64,000 nt of DNA, from positions 7,300,001 to 7,364,000 of the forward strand of contig NZ_CP060825.1 of the NCBI RefSeq assembly GCF_014489615.1, in the 5' to 3' direction. Each line of letters opens with the position of its first letter. Position 1 is the stretch's first letter. A program made the translations under genes and the position numbers. Source of the stretch: Streptomyces genisteinicus. Its GTDB lineage: Bacteria; Actinomycetota; Actinomycetes; Streptomycetales; Streptomycetaceae. Positions 1-10,800 of this stretch are shown here, piece after piece. The notes beneath the pieces were generated by a model, which worked only from the letters and a program-made list of their open reading frames with translations, did not search any database and was not told the origin of the DNA.

Positions 1-490
1 TTCGGGCGAGGTAGTGGGATCGGATGATGTCCTGGGTCTTCGTCAGGACGTCCTGTTCGGGAGCGGTCAGGGGCAGGCTCTGTCCGCCGGCCGCGTTGAG
101 TCGGGCGGCGTCGGTGACTTTCCGTAGTTCCTTGCGGATCCGGCCGGACGCCCCCTGCGAGGTGGCGAGGACGTAGACGTCGCCGGGCCGGTCGTCCGAC
201 ACGTACTGCGCGACGAACTGGGCGAGGACGGATCCGAACTCCGACCCGGGGGCATCGGACAGGCTCAGCGTATTCTTGGCCTGCACGAAGAGCCGCCTGT
301 CCGGGCCGACGACGACCAGGTCGTCGATCTCGTCGGCCGTCTCGAAGCGCAGCTCCGTGATCTCGGTGGCGGTGGCGCGCCCGAAGGCCGCGAACTCGAG
401 CCCACAGAGCATGTGGGCCATCGCGTACGCCGCGATGCGCTGCTGAAAGTCGACGCCCGAGTGCGTGGCCGCACCCCCGCTGTTGCCCAT
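1..490 (-). CDS. Nuclease-like protein (Cap4/DUF4297-type N-terminus), partial
   Basis: Only the first 163 residues are in the window; the C-terminus lies beyond base 1. The start is the ATG at 490-488, preceded by GGGAGGG. The fragment has the pattern of a PD-(D/E)xK-type nuclease: E50, the acidic pair D56-D57 in EIDDLVVVG, and Q70-A-K72 in LFVQAKN, the 'QxK' form seen in Cap4/DUF4297-type dsDNA nucleases. In that family the nuclease is usually the N-terminal effector of a larger protein whose C-terminal sensor or NTPase part decides the system; that part is not visible here. Its neighbours are an operator-like palindrome, a broken tRNA-editing gene and an integrase remnant, so a defence role in an accessory island is plausible. 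The fold call is an inference from motif spacing only. Confidence 0.5.
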   Translation of the reverse strand, partial: MGNSGGAATHSGVDFQQRIAAYAMAHMLCGLEFAAFGRATATEITELRFETADEIDDLVVVGPDRRLFVQAKNTLSLSDAPGSEFGSVLAQFVAQYVSDDRPGDVYVLATSQGASGRIRKELRKVTDAARLNAAGGQSLPLTAPEQDVLTKTQDIIRSHYLAR

Positions 491-553
491 GTGCCCTCCC
501 TGGCGGAACACCGGAAAGTCTACGGCCGCTCGATCATGCTCAGCGTTCGTTAC

Positions 554-572
554 AGTGAACGTATAGTTCACT
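554..572. promoter_or_regulatory. Perfect palindromic operator-like site
   Basis: AGTGAAC-GTATA-GTTCACT: two perfect 7-bp arms around a 5-bp AT-rich centre. It lies in the gap between the leftward nuclease-like gene (start 490) and the rightward AlaX-like gene (start near 599), where a repressor could control either gene. No regulator gene is next to it inside the window. Confidence 0.5.
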
Positions 573-598
573 CATTTGAGAGCCCTGTTCAGGTTCCC

Positions 599-1100
599 GT
601 GTACTACGCGGACACGTGCGAAGCGCAGGCCCGGGGTCGCGGCCACGGGTGAGCGGGACGGGGTGCCGTGGGTGGCGGTCGAGTACTGCCTGTTCCATCC
701 GCAGGGCGGGGGACGGCCCGCTGACCGCGGATGGGTCGACGGCCACGAGATCGTCCCGGCGCGGGACCACGACGCCGGATTCGTCGTGGCCCGGTCCGCC
801 GGCGACCTCCCGCTGCCGGACTTCACGGTCGGACAGTCGGTCGAGGTCCGCATCGACCTGGCCGCGCGCAGGACGTACGCGGCGCTGCACACCGCCGGCC
901 ACCTCATCGAGGCGGCCGGGCGGGCCCAGGGCTGGACGCACGCCGCGAACACCCACTTCCCGGGGCAGGCCCGGATCGAGTTCACCGCGGCACGGCCCGA
1001 CCCACGCCTCGACACCTCGGAGGGCCTGGAGGAAGCGACTGAGGCGCTGCGGACGTACGTCGCCAAGGCCATCGCGGAAGACGCGCGCCTGGGAGAGTGA
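599..1100 (+). pseudogene. AlaX-like alanyl-tRNA editing protein, frameshifted and truncated
   Basis: AlaX proteins are free-standing relatives of the alanyl-tRNA synthetase editing domain that hydrolyse mischarged Ser/Gly-tRNA(Ala). The reading frame contains two family hallmarks: FHPQGGGRPADRG, and the zinc motif HTAGH in LHTAGHLIEAA followed by NTHFPGQARIEF. The N-terminal strand VPVYYADTCEAQAR is in a different frame from VAATGERDGVPWVAV; removing one G from GGGG at 633-636 joins them, so a one-base insertion (real or a sequencing error) splits the gene. The TGA at 1098-1100 falls before the region where the second zinc motif (CxxxH) of the family should be, and integrase sequence starts directly after it. 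An alternative intact reading starts from TTG at 576 but has an unconvincing N-terminus. Confidence 0.55.
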
Positions 1101-1101
1101 G

Positions 1102-2064
1102 CCGTTCGCCGAATGGCAGCATGCCCTCGACTGGATGAAGCTGAACTCCCTGCCCGTCAGTGAGCTGATGGAACCAGACGTCGTGCGCAGGGCGTTGGAC
1201 GCGCTCAGCCGGAAGATCGACGGAGAGTCCGCCGCGGCGAAGACCGCCCTACGGAAGCGATCTGCCTTCAGCGAGGTCCTCGGAACTGCCGTCGAAAAGG
1301 GATACTTCGCGGAAAATTCGCTCGCAAAGGTCAAGTGGCAGGCTCCTGGGGCGAGCGAGGCAGTGGACCCGGCCTGCGTGCCGAATCCGACCCAGGTTGG
1401 GCGCCTGCTGACCGCCGTTGGCGAACAACAGGGCCGCGGCCCGCACCTTGAGGCGTTCTTCGGCTGCATGTACTACGCGGCGATGCGTCCGGCGGAGGTC
1501 ATCCACTTGCAGATCTCACAGTGCCATCTGCCGAACGGCGGCTGGGGCATGCTCAACCTGAGCGGAGGTGTCGTCACGGCCGGCAAGGAGTGGACGGACG
1601 ATGGCTCGGTCCATGAAGTGCACTCCTTGAAGCGGCGAGCCGTCAAGGCCACGCGTCCCGTGCCGATACCGCCGCCGTTCGTGCGCACACTGCGAAATCA
1701 CGTCGATCGCTTCGGCGTGGCGCCGGACGGCCGAGTGTTTCGCAACGCGGCTGGCGGCTACGTTGATGCAGCGGCCTACGGCAAGACGTGGGAGCGAGCC
1801 CGTAAGAAGGTCCTGGCTCCCGATGAGCAGCCGACGCTGCTCGCCAAGAGGCCCTATGACCTCCGGCACGCCGGAATCTCGTTCTGGCTGCACTCCGGCG
1901 TGGATCCTGCCGAATGCGCGCGCCGGGCCGGCCAGGGCATCCAAGTGCTCTTCCCGTACTACGCCAAGTTCCTGGACGGTCTTCAGGAGCATTCCAACCG
2001 GCTCATCGAGGAGTCGATGCAGGAGTGGAGCCGGCGCAGCGAGGACAGCAGCCCCTCGGGCTGA
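1102..2064 (+). pseudogene. Tyrosine site-specific integrase, C-terminal remnant
   Basis: This open frame encodes about the last 320 residues of an actinobacterial phage/ICE-type tyrosine recombinase: the end of the core-binding domain, then the catalytic domain. Box I arginine is in YYAAMRPAEVIHL, the beta-hairpin lysine in the KRRAVKATRPVPIP segment, and the C-terminal box in RPYDLRHAGISFWLHSG with the nucleophilic tyrosine in PYYAKFLDG. The box II position usually written AGH or AGN reads AGQ here. The N-terminal arm-binding region is absent and the frame begins against the broken AlaX-like gene, so this is a 5'-truncated remnant; the first in-frame ATG is at 1135. It indicates that an integrative element once ended here. 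Confidence 0.75.
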
Positions 2065-2183
2065 GCCGCAATCTGGCCCGTGTATGGCCCGGAAGTGCTG
2101 GTCAGGACTGGGATGCGGGTGTGATGAACGGGGAGAAGGGGGACTTTCGACGCCTCGCCGACGGGAAGGCTCGAGTGCTCCAA

Positions 2184-2225
2184 GAAGGCGCTTGACCCGG
2201 GGAAAACCCCGGGTCAAGCGCCTTC
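2184..2225. terminator. 19-bp perfect hairpin, bidirectional terminator
   Basis: The arms 2184-2202 and 2207-2225 pair perfectly over 19 bp around an AAAA loop. It lies between the integrase remnant (+) and the aldehyde dehydrogenase (-), which converge on it. Confidence 0.85.
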
Positions 2226-2235
2226 CTTCGTGCCG

Positions 2236-3759
<1,524 letters not shown>

Positions 3760-3852
3760 GTCCTTGGCCTCCCGGTGTGCACGCGCCGCCCGCCGTCGGA
3801 CGGCGCTCGCGAGGAGGCTAGGAGCCGCGACGTTGCAGCCGGGTTGCGTGCC

Positions 3853-5106
3853 TCACGACCGCTGCCAGGCGTCCAGCGCGGCCGCCCGTGCCAGTGCCGG
3901 CGCCCGCTGGGAGCGCGGCAGCGCGGACGCCAGCGCGTGCCAGACGGGCAGGTCGTCGCCTCCCCACGCGCTGTAGGCCCAGTCGGCGAGGAGCGCCGGA
4001 TCGCCACGGGCGATCAGGGCGGCGCGCAGCCCGTCCGCGAGCCGCTCGCGCAGCCGGGCCACCACCGGTGCCTGGGACCGGGGCAGCAGCGGCCCCGCGT
4101 AGGCTCCCAGCGCGCCGGTCAGCGCGCCCGCCGCCAGCCTGCGCGCCACCGTGTCGAAGTCCGCCTCGACGGGCAGCGCGAGCCGGTACGGGCGTGAGCG
4201 CAGCACGTCGGGACCCAGCAGCCGGCGCAGCCGCGACAGCTCCGCGCGCAGGGTCACCGGTGTGACGCTCTCGTCCTCGTAGAGCTCCACCAGGAGTTCG
4301 TCGCCGCCGATGCCCTCCGGCCGGCCGGCCAGCACGGTGACGATCTCGCTGTGCCGGCGCGACAGCCTCAGCCGGCGGCTCCCGGCGGTGAGCAGGGCCT
4401 CGTCCCGGCCCAGAGCGGTGAGCCGGGCGCACGGGTCGGGTGCGGGCGGTGCGAGGAGCGCCAGCTGGGACTCCGCGGCGCGGGCGACGGCCCCGACGAA
4501 CGCCAGACTGTGCGGGTGGGCGAGCCGGTCCCCGCCGGTGATGTCCACGGCGCCCAGCACCCGGCCGGTCGCCGGGTCGTGGATGGGCGCGGCCGCGCAC
4601 GTCCACGCGTGGACGTGCCTGCGGAAGTGCTCGGCGGCGAAGACCTGCACCGGCCGGCCGACGGCGATCGCGGTGCCCGGCGCGTTCGTCCCCGCGGCCG
4701 TCTCGGCCCAGCGGGCGCCCGGTACGAAGTTCATGGTGTCGGCCCTGGCGCGCGTCGCGGCCGGGCCCTCCACCCAGAGCAGCCGCCCGTGCGCGTCGCA
4801 GACCGCCACGAGGTGCTCGCCGTCCCGGGCGTAGGCGCCGGTGAGTTCCCGGATGACGGGCATCACCCGGGCGAGGGCGTGGGCGTCGCGGTAGGCGCCG
4901 AGATCGTCTCCGTGCAGCTCCACCCCGGCCAGCCCCTCGGGGCTGACCCGGGCGTGCGCGGAACGGCGCCAGGAGTCGGCGACCTCGGGACGCACCGGCA
5001 GCTCGACGCGGCCGGCCGTCAGGTACGCGTCGTGGGCCCTGCGCAGCGCCGCGCTCCGCTCGGCCGGATCGGCTCCGGCCTCCAGGGCCACCCATGTGTC
5101 GCTCAC
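3853..5106 (-). CDS. GAF-domain transcriptional regulator with C-terminal winged helix
   Basis: 417 aa from GTG 5106, chosen because GGGAGG sits 5 nt upstream; the open frame runs much further upstream but without coding character. The N-terminal part (RPEVADSWRRSAHARVSPEG, then a GAF domain to about residue 230, with WAETAAGTNAPGTAIAVGRPV) matches AcoR-type activators of acetoin/alcohol metabolism. The sigma-54 AAA+ module of AcoR is missing; instead residues about 275-340 (RRHSEIVTVLAGRPEGIGG ... LRAELSRLRRLLG) look like an OmpR-type winged helix, the usual actinobacterial version. It lies upstream of and codirectional with the aldehyde dehydrogenase, its probable target. Confidence 0.75.
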   Translation of the reverse strand: MSDTWVALEAGADPAERSAALRRAHDAYLTAGRVELPVRPEVADSWRRSAHARVSPEGLAGVELHGDDLGAYRDAHALARVMPVIRELTGAYARDGEHLVAVCDAHGRLLWVEGPAATRARADTMNFVPGARWAETAAGTNAPGTAIAVGRPVQVFAAEHFRRHVHAWTCAAAPIHDPATGRVLGAVDITGGDRLAHPHSLAFVGAVARAAESQLALLAPPAPDPCARLTALGRDEALLTAGSRRLRLSRRHSEIVTVLAGRPEGIGGDELLVELYEDESVTPVTLRAELSRLRRLLGPDVLRSRPYRLALPVEADFDTVARRLAAGALTGALGAYAGPLLPRSQAPVVARLRERLADGLRAALIARGDPALLADWAYSAWGGDDLPVWHALASALPRSQRAPALARAAALDAWQRS

Positions 5107-5241
5107 TCCGGCCTCCCTGCGCCCATCGTGACGCGGTGCGCGGCCGCCGACAAGCGTCCGGTGCGGACCAGTTCGCCAGGCCACCGGTCGGCACCGGTCG
5201 GCACCCGACGCTTGCCGGACCCGGCCCGGACGCTTGCCGGA

Positions 5242-5268
5242 CGCGGCCGGCCCGGACGTCCGGCCGCG
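5242..5268 (-). terminator. GC-rich hairpin downstream of the amidase
   Basis: CGCGGCCGG at 5242-5250 pairs with CCGGCCGCG at 5260-5268; the loop also contains the self-complementary CGGACGTCCG. It lies between the amidase stop (5340) and the regulator start. The flanking DNA carries a 14-bp direct repeat GACGCTTGCCGGAC at 5207-5220 and 5229-5242. Confidence 0.45.
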
Positions 5269-5339
5269 CCCGGACCGGGAGCCGTGGGACGCCGGTCGCG
5301 GACTGGTGGCCACGGACCGGGCCGCGGACCGGTCCGCCG

Positions 5340-5927
5340 TCAGGCGAAGTTCACCAGGCGGATGTACCGGCTCCAGTCCCACAGGGGCCCGGGGTCGGTG
5401 TGCGTGGCGCCGGGCACCTCGTGGTGGCCGATGATGTGGGCCCGGTCCTTCGGGATGCCGTAGCGGTCGCACACGTACGCGGTGAGCGCCGCGGAGCGCT
5501 CGTACAGCGCGTGGGTGAAGTAGGCCGGCCGGTCCACCCATCCCTCGTGCTCGATGCCGATGCTGCGGGTGTTGTAGTCCCAGTTCCCGGCGTGCCAGGC
5601 GATGTCGCGCTCCTGCACGCACTGGGCGACGTGGCCGTCGGACGAGCGGACCACGTAGTGCGCGGACACCTTGCGGGCGGGGTCCTTGAAGATGGACAGG
5701 GTGTCCGCGTACGTCTCCTGGGTGACGTGGACGACGACGTACTGGACGGGGTACGCCGTCGGCCTGGTCGACGCCGTGCGGTTGGACGCCGCCGCCGGGG
5801 TCCACTCCGCGGCGGGGAAGTCCGCGGCCGCCCGCGGCGCGGCGGCCGCGGGGGAGTGGGGGGCCGGGAGCAGGAAGCCGGCGGCGGCCGTCGCCGCGGC
5901 GCCCCGGAGCAGGTTTCTGCGGTCCAT
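5340..5927 (-). CDS. Tat-exported N-acetylmuramoyl-L-alanine amidase (Amidase_2/PGRP type)
   Basis: 195 aa; ATG 5927 has AGGAGAGG upstream. The N-terminus MDRRNLLRGAAATAAAGF is a twin-arginine signal followed by an Ala-rich stretch. The mature part is a T7-lysozyme-like zinc amidase that cleaves the lactyl-L-Ala bond of peptidoglycan: YVVVHVTQETY (first ligand region), HYVVRSSDG, IAWHAGNWDYN, IGIEHEG and IIGHHEVPGATHTDPGP, with the second zinc ligand His in the last motif. Length is that of a single catalytic domain with no cell-wall binding repeats. Likely a wall-remodelling exoenzyme. Confidence 0.88.
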   Translation of the reverse strand: MDRRNLLRGAAATAAAGFLLPAPHSPAAAAPRAAADFPAAEWTPAAASNRTASTRPTAYPVQYVVVHVTQETYADTLSIFKDPARKVSAHYVVRSSDGHVAQCVQERDIAWHAGNWDYNTRSIGIEHEGWVDRPAYFTHALYERSAALTAYVCDRYGIPKDRAHIIGHHEVPGATHTDPGPLWDWSRYIRLVNFA

Positions 5928-6445
5928 GGGACCTCTCCTGTCGGTGTGACCTGTGGGGGTGTCAGGGACCATGAGCATCCCGTGCCGGGGGTCGCGCGGC
6001 GCGGAGCCACGCGACACCGGCCGTGCGGATGTCGCCGAGCGCGGCCGTCGGGCGGCGGCGCGAGCCCATACGGTACTGGCGCGGACCGACGCGCGACAGG
6101 AGGCGTGCTGCATCAACGGGCATGGGGGGAGCGGTAGTTGACGGATGGGCGGGGTGCGCCCGGGCCCGGCGCGGCGCGGTGGCGGCAGCGGCCGACCGCC
6201 GCCGGACGCGACGACGCGCGCCTCCCGCCCCGGCTCGTCGTGTGCGTTGGGCCCCCGGGTATCCGGACTCGTGCGCGAGGGCCCCGGGGACCTGGTGCGC
6301 GACCGGTGGCTCACCCACCGGGTCCGGCCTCGTGCGCGAGCGGCCCCGGGTATCCGGCTTCCCGCCGCCGGGCCCCGCCCCGGCGCCGAGCTTCGCGCGC
6401 CCCGTTCCCCGTCTCGCACGCAAGTCCCCGTCCCCGGGGCCGCGT
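5928..6445. other. Intergenic region with direct repeats
   Basis: 518 bp with no convincing gene. It should hold the amidase promoter and the 3' end of the SWIM transcript. Two 14-bp copies of CCCCGGGTATCCGG (6253-6266, 6344-6357) and two 12-bp copies of CTCGTGCGCGAG (6268-6279, 6329-6340) lie in swapped order. No clear promoter seen. Confidence 0.5.
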
Positions 6446-7846
6446 TCAGGCGCCTCCCGCCTCCCGGGCGTCCTCCTCCGCGCCGTCCGGCTCCCGGTCC
6501 AACCCCGCTGCCGACGCGAGGGCGGTCGCCGGGTCGGGCGAGGGCGGGCCCGCGGGCACCCAGGCCGAGCGCTCCCTGCGGTACGGCCACCAGCTCCCGT
6601 CCGGACCCAGCCGCAACTGCAGATGCTCGCCGACCACGGTCCAGCGCGACGTGCCCGCGGCCCGCAGCCGGGGGCGTCCGGAGTCGGCGCCGAGGCCGTC
6701 CCACGCCGACTCCAGCGCGGCCGTCGCCCGCGCCAGCTCTGCCTCGCCGGGCGCGAAGTCCGTCTCCAGGACGGCGAGTCCGGCCGCCCCGCCGTGGCGC
6801 CAGGCGCGGGCCGCCCGCTCCAGGGCGGCCGGCGAGCGCCCGGTCGCGGCCGCCAGCCGGGCCGCGACCGAGGGCGGCGGGGCGGCCGCCGCCATCCGCA
6901 CCGCGTCCTGGTCCGCGGTGAGCGCGGGCGACGGCGGCCGTTCGGCGTGGCCGGGTCCGAGTGCCTGCGCGAGCAGCACCAGGGCCCGGGCCGCCGCGTC
7001 CCCGGCCAGGAACTCCAGTGCGTCCGGGTCGACGCCGGGCGCCGGAGGCGTCTGGGTGTCCAGCGCGGGCGGCGGCCCCGCCCCGTCCGGCAGCGGCGGC
7101 GCGTCGGGCAGCGCCGGCAGGATGCCCTGCGCGGCGAACGCCTCGTCCGCCCGGACCGACGGCAGGGGACCGGGGACGTCGTCCGCGGGTCCGGCCGGGG
7201 CGGCGGCCCGCGCGGCGCTGCGCGACTGGAGGTCGTCGAGCAGCCGCCGTTCCGCGCGCCCGCGCAGCAGCAGCAGCACGAAAGGATCCCGGTCCAGCAG
7301 CCGGGCCACCTGGTAGCAGAGCGCCGCCGTGTGCGGGCACAGGTCCCACGCGTCGCACGAGCACTCGGGCTCCAGGTCCCCGATGCCCGGTAGCAGGTCG
7401 ACCCCGGCGGCGGCCGCGTCCTCCACCAGGTGCGGCGGCATGTCGTGGTCGAGCAGCGCCGCGATGTGCCCCGCCCGTTCCACCGCGACCGCGAGGAAGC
7501 GGTCCCACTCCTCGTCGTCGAGGACCGGGAGCAGCACGTCGCCGCGGTACGCCGTCCCGTCCCGGTCGCGCACCACCGCGGTGACGCGCCCCGGGCGGAC
7601 GGTGAGCGCGCCCACCGCGCCCGCCCGTGCCTGCCGCCGGCCCCGCTTCAGCTGCTCGCCTTCGAGCGCGGAGTCCTCCAGGGCCTTCAGCCACGCCTGG
7701 CCCCACCAGGTCTCGGCGAAGCCGCGTCCCCGCGCCGGGGGCAGCGCTTCGAACGTGAGCACCCCGCCGCCCTCGGGTCCGGCCGCCGTCCGCCGCCCGT
7801 CGTGGTCGCCGCGCTGCTCGTAGTCGTCGTGGTCGTGGTGGTTCAT
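6446..7846 (-). CDS. SWIM zinc-finger protein coupled to SNF2 helicase
   Basis: 466 aa. The ATG at 7846 overlaps the helicase stop (ATGA), so the two proteins are translationally coupled and probably work together. After an N-terminal segment FEALPPARGRGFAETWWGQAWLKALED there is a SWIM motif at about residues 167-185 (CSCDAWDLCPHTAALCYQ, the CxC...CxH zinc ligand pattern), a fold used for DNA or protein contact. The C-terminal half is Ala/Pro-rich and carries a conserved block ending near RWTVVGEHLQLRLGPDG. Such SWIM proteins accompany a Swi2/Snf2 helicase in many actinobacteria; the pathway is not established, though DNA repair or recombination is a reasonable guess. Confidence 0.85.
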   Translation of the reverse strand: MNHHDHDDYEQRGDHDGRRTAAGPEGGGVLTFEALPPARGRGFAETWWGQAWLKALEDSALEGEQLKRGRRQARAGAVGALTVRPGRVTAVVRDRDGTAYRGDVLLPVLDDEEWDRFLAVAVERAGHIAALLDHDMPPHLVEDAAAAGVDLLPGIGDLEPECSCDAWDLCPHTAALCYQVARLLDRDPFVLLLLRGRAERRLLDDLQSRSAARAAAPAGPADDVPGPLPSVRADEAFAAQGILPALPDAPPLPDGAGPPPALDTQTPPAPGVDPDALEFLAGDAAARALVLLAQALGPGHAERPPSPALTADQDAVRMAAAAPPPSVAARLAAATGRSPAALERAARAWRHGGAAGLAVLETDFAPGEAELARATAALESAWDGLGADSGRPRLRAAGTSRWTVVGEHLQLRLGPDGSWWPYRRERSAWVPAGPPSPDPATALASAAGLDREPDGAEEDAREAGGA

Positions 7847-10800
7847 CGTCCGCTTCCTCGCAGTTCCACGAGCTCCGCCAGCTCGGCGTCGGTCAGTTCC
7901 GTCACAGCGGCCTCGCCCGACCCCAGCACCGCGTCGGCCAGTTCCCGCTTGCGTTCGAGCATCCGGGCGATCCGGTCCTCGACGGTGCCCTCCGCGATGA
8001 GCCGGTGCACCTGAACCGGCCGGTCCTGCCCGATCCGGTAGGCGCGGTCGGTGGCCTGCGCCTCGACGGCCGGGTTCCACCAGCGGTCGTAGTGGACGAC
8101 GTGTTCGGCCCGGGTGAGGTTCAGACCGGTGCCCGCGGCCTTCAGCGACAGCAGGAAGACCGGCACCTCACCGCGCTGGAAGCGGTCCACCATCGCCTCC
8201 CGTTCGGCGACCGGGGTGCCGCCGTGCAGGAACTGCGTCGGCACGCCCCGGCCCGCCAGATGTGTCCGCAGCAGCCGCGCCATCTGCACGTACTGGGTGA
8301 ACACGAGGACGCCCGCGCCCTCCGCGAGGATCGTGTCCAGCAGTTCGTCGAGGAGTTCGAGCTTTCCGGACCGGCCGGCTGCGCCGGGGACGTCCTCCTT
8401 CAGGTACTGCGCGGGGTGGTTGCAGATCTGCTTCAGGGCGGTGAGCAGTTTGACGACGAGCCCGCGGCGCTCGATCCCCTCGGCGCCGGCCACGGCGGCC
8501 AGCGCCTCCCGCACCACCGCCTCGTACAGTCCGGCCTGTTCGGCCGTCAGCGACACGGCGCGGTCGGTCTCCGTCTTGGGCGGCAGTTCGGGGGCGATGC
8601 CCGGGTCCGACTTCCGGCGGCGCAGCAGGAAGGGGCGGACCAGCGCCGACAGCCGTGCGGCCGCCGCCGGGTCGGTGCCGCCCTCGACGGCCTGGGCGTA
8701 GCGCCGGCGGAAGGTCCCGAGACGGCCCAGCAGGCCGGGCGTCGTCCAGTCCAGGATGGCCCACAGCTCGGAGAGGTTGTTCTCGACCGGGGTGCCGCTG
8801 AGGGCGACGCGGGCCCTGCTGCCGATCGTGCGCAGGCGGCGGGCGGTGGCCGCGTAGGGGTTCTTGATGTGCTGCGCCTCGTCGGTGACGAGCAGTCCCC
8901 AGTCGGTGTCCGCCAGTCGTTCGGCGTCCAGCCGCATCGTGCCGTAGGTGGTCAGCACCACCTCGTCCGGCGCGAGGCCGTCGAGGGAACGGGACGTGCC
9001 GTGGAAGCGCCGCACCGGGGTGCCGGGCGCGAACCGCTCGATCTCGCGCTGCCAGTTGCCCATCAGCGACGCGGGGCAGACCACGAGCGCCGGACCGGCG
9101 GCCGACGGATCCGTCTGGCGGTGCAGATGGAGGGCGATCAGGGTGATGGTCTTTCCCAGGCCCATGTCGTCGGCGAGGCAGGCGCCGAGGCCGAGCGAGG
9201 TCATACGGTGCAGCCAGTTCAGACCGCGCAGCTGGTAGTCGCGCAGGGTGGCGGCGAGTGCCGCGGGCTGCGCGATGTCCGGACGGAGCGCCGCGGGGCC
9301 CGCCGGGGCCTCCGGGTCGGCGAGGCCGGCGCGCAGGCGTTCCAGCGCCCCCGTCGCCGTGACCTCGACGCGCCGTCCGCCCACGTCGGCGGAGCCGGTG
9401 AGCGCCGCGGCGAGGGCGTCCACGGGGGTGAGCCGGTGGTCCTCGAACTCCCGTGCGCCGCGCACCTCCTCGGGGTCGATCAGGACCCACTCGTCCCGCA
9501 GCCGCACGAGCGGACGTCCCGCCTCCGCCAGGCGGTCCAGCTCGTCGCGGGAGATCTGCCGGTCGCCGAGGGTGAAGCGCCAGTCGAACGCGAGCAGGGC
9601 GTCCGCCGAGAGGAACGACGGCAGGCCCGAGGACTCGTGGCCGGTCCGCGGCCGGCCTCCGTGCTCCGTCGGTTCGGCACCGGCCCCGACCGGGCCGCCG
9701 ACCACGGCGTGCGCGGTGAGACCGCGGGCGAGGTGGCGCGGCCAGTGCACCTGGAGGCCGGCGGCGGCGAGTGCCTTCGCCGCGCCGCGCAGCAGGTCGG
9801 CGACCTCCTCGTCGGCCAGTTCGACGGCGTCGGGCACGGCGGCGTGCAGCAGGGGCGCGAGGGGCGGCCAGGCGTGCGCGCCCCGGCGCAGTGCCAGGAG
9901 CGCGTCCAGCCGTGCCCGGGGGCCGAAGGCGGCGGCCGCGGCTCCGGTGCCCGACCAGAGGTCGGCCGCGTCCGCGACGACCGCCGCGTCGGCGACGCTG
10001 TGGACCTGCACCACGGCGCGGAAGGAGGGGACCGTGTCGCCGGTGGTGCCGGTGCCCGTGCTCGTGTCTCCGGCGCCTTCGGCGGTGCCGGTGCCGGTAC
10101 CTTCGGCGGTGCCGGCGGCGTCGATTCCGCGGACCTCGATCCGCAGCGACAGGCGGACACCGGCGTCGTGACCGGCGGCGATGTCGGCCGCCCAGTCGCG
10201 GTGGCCGGGCACGTGCTGCGGCTCGGCGGCGGCGTACGCGGGAGAGCCCGCGGCCGCCGGGGCGGCGGGGGAACGCGGCAGGGCGTCGGCCACCGCGTCG
10301 GCGAAGTCCCGCAGCAGCCGCTCCGGTTCGGGCATCAGGAGCGGTTCCGCGTCCGCGTCCAGCGGTACGGCGTGGGCGGACGGCGGCATGGAGGCGGCGA
10401 GCCGCCGCAGCCGGCCGAGGTCCTCGGGAGCGAGCGGGCCCATCCGCCAGGCGTCCCGCTCCGCGCCGCTGAGGCCGGGCAGCAGAAGTCCACGGGCGGC
10501 CAGTTGCAGCGCGAGGACGGCGGCGGCGCCCCAGAACGCCGATGCCGGGGAGGCCCCGGGGCAGACGCGTGCGCGGGTCAGCACCGGCAGGGCGTCGGCG
10601 ACGGACAGCAGGAGCGCGTCCGCCTCGGCGGTCGCGAGGCCGTCGCCGGTGACCACCGTCAGCCGTTCCACCGGGCCGGCGGGCACTCCGTCCGGACCGG
10701 GCCCGCGGGCGCCGGAAGCGCCGGGGGTGTCGCCGGGGAGCAGGAAGGCGATGCGTCCGGTGCGTGCCGGGTCACCGGGGAGGAAGAGCGAGGGGAGGGC

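Noticed and set aside
5107..5805. Longer GAF regulator using the open frame up to 5805
   Set aside because: The extension is antisense-frame sequence of the amidase gene; GTG 5106 has a strong RBS.
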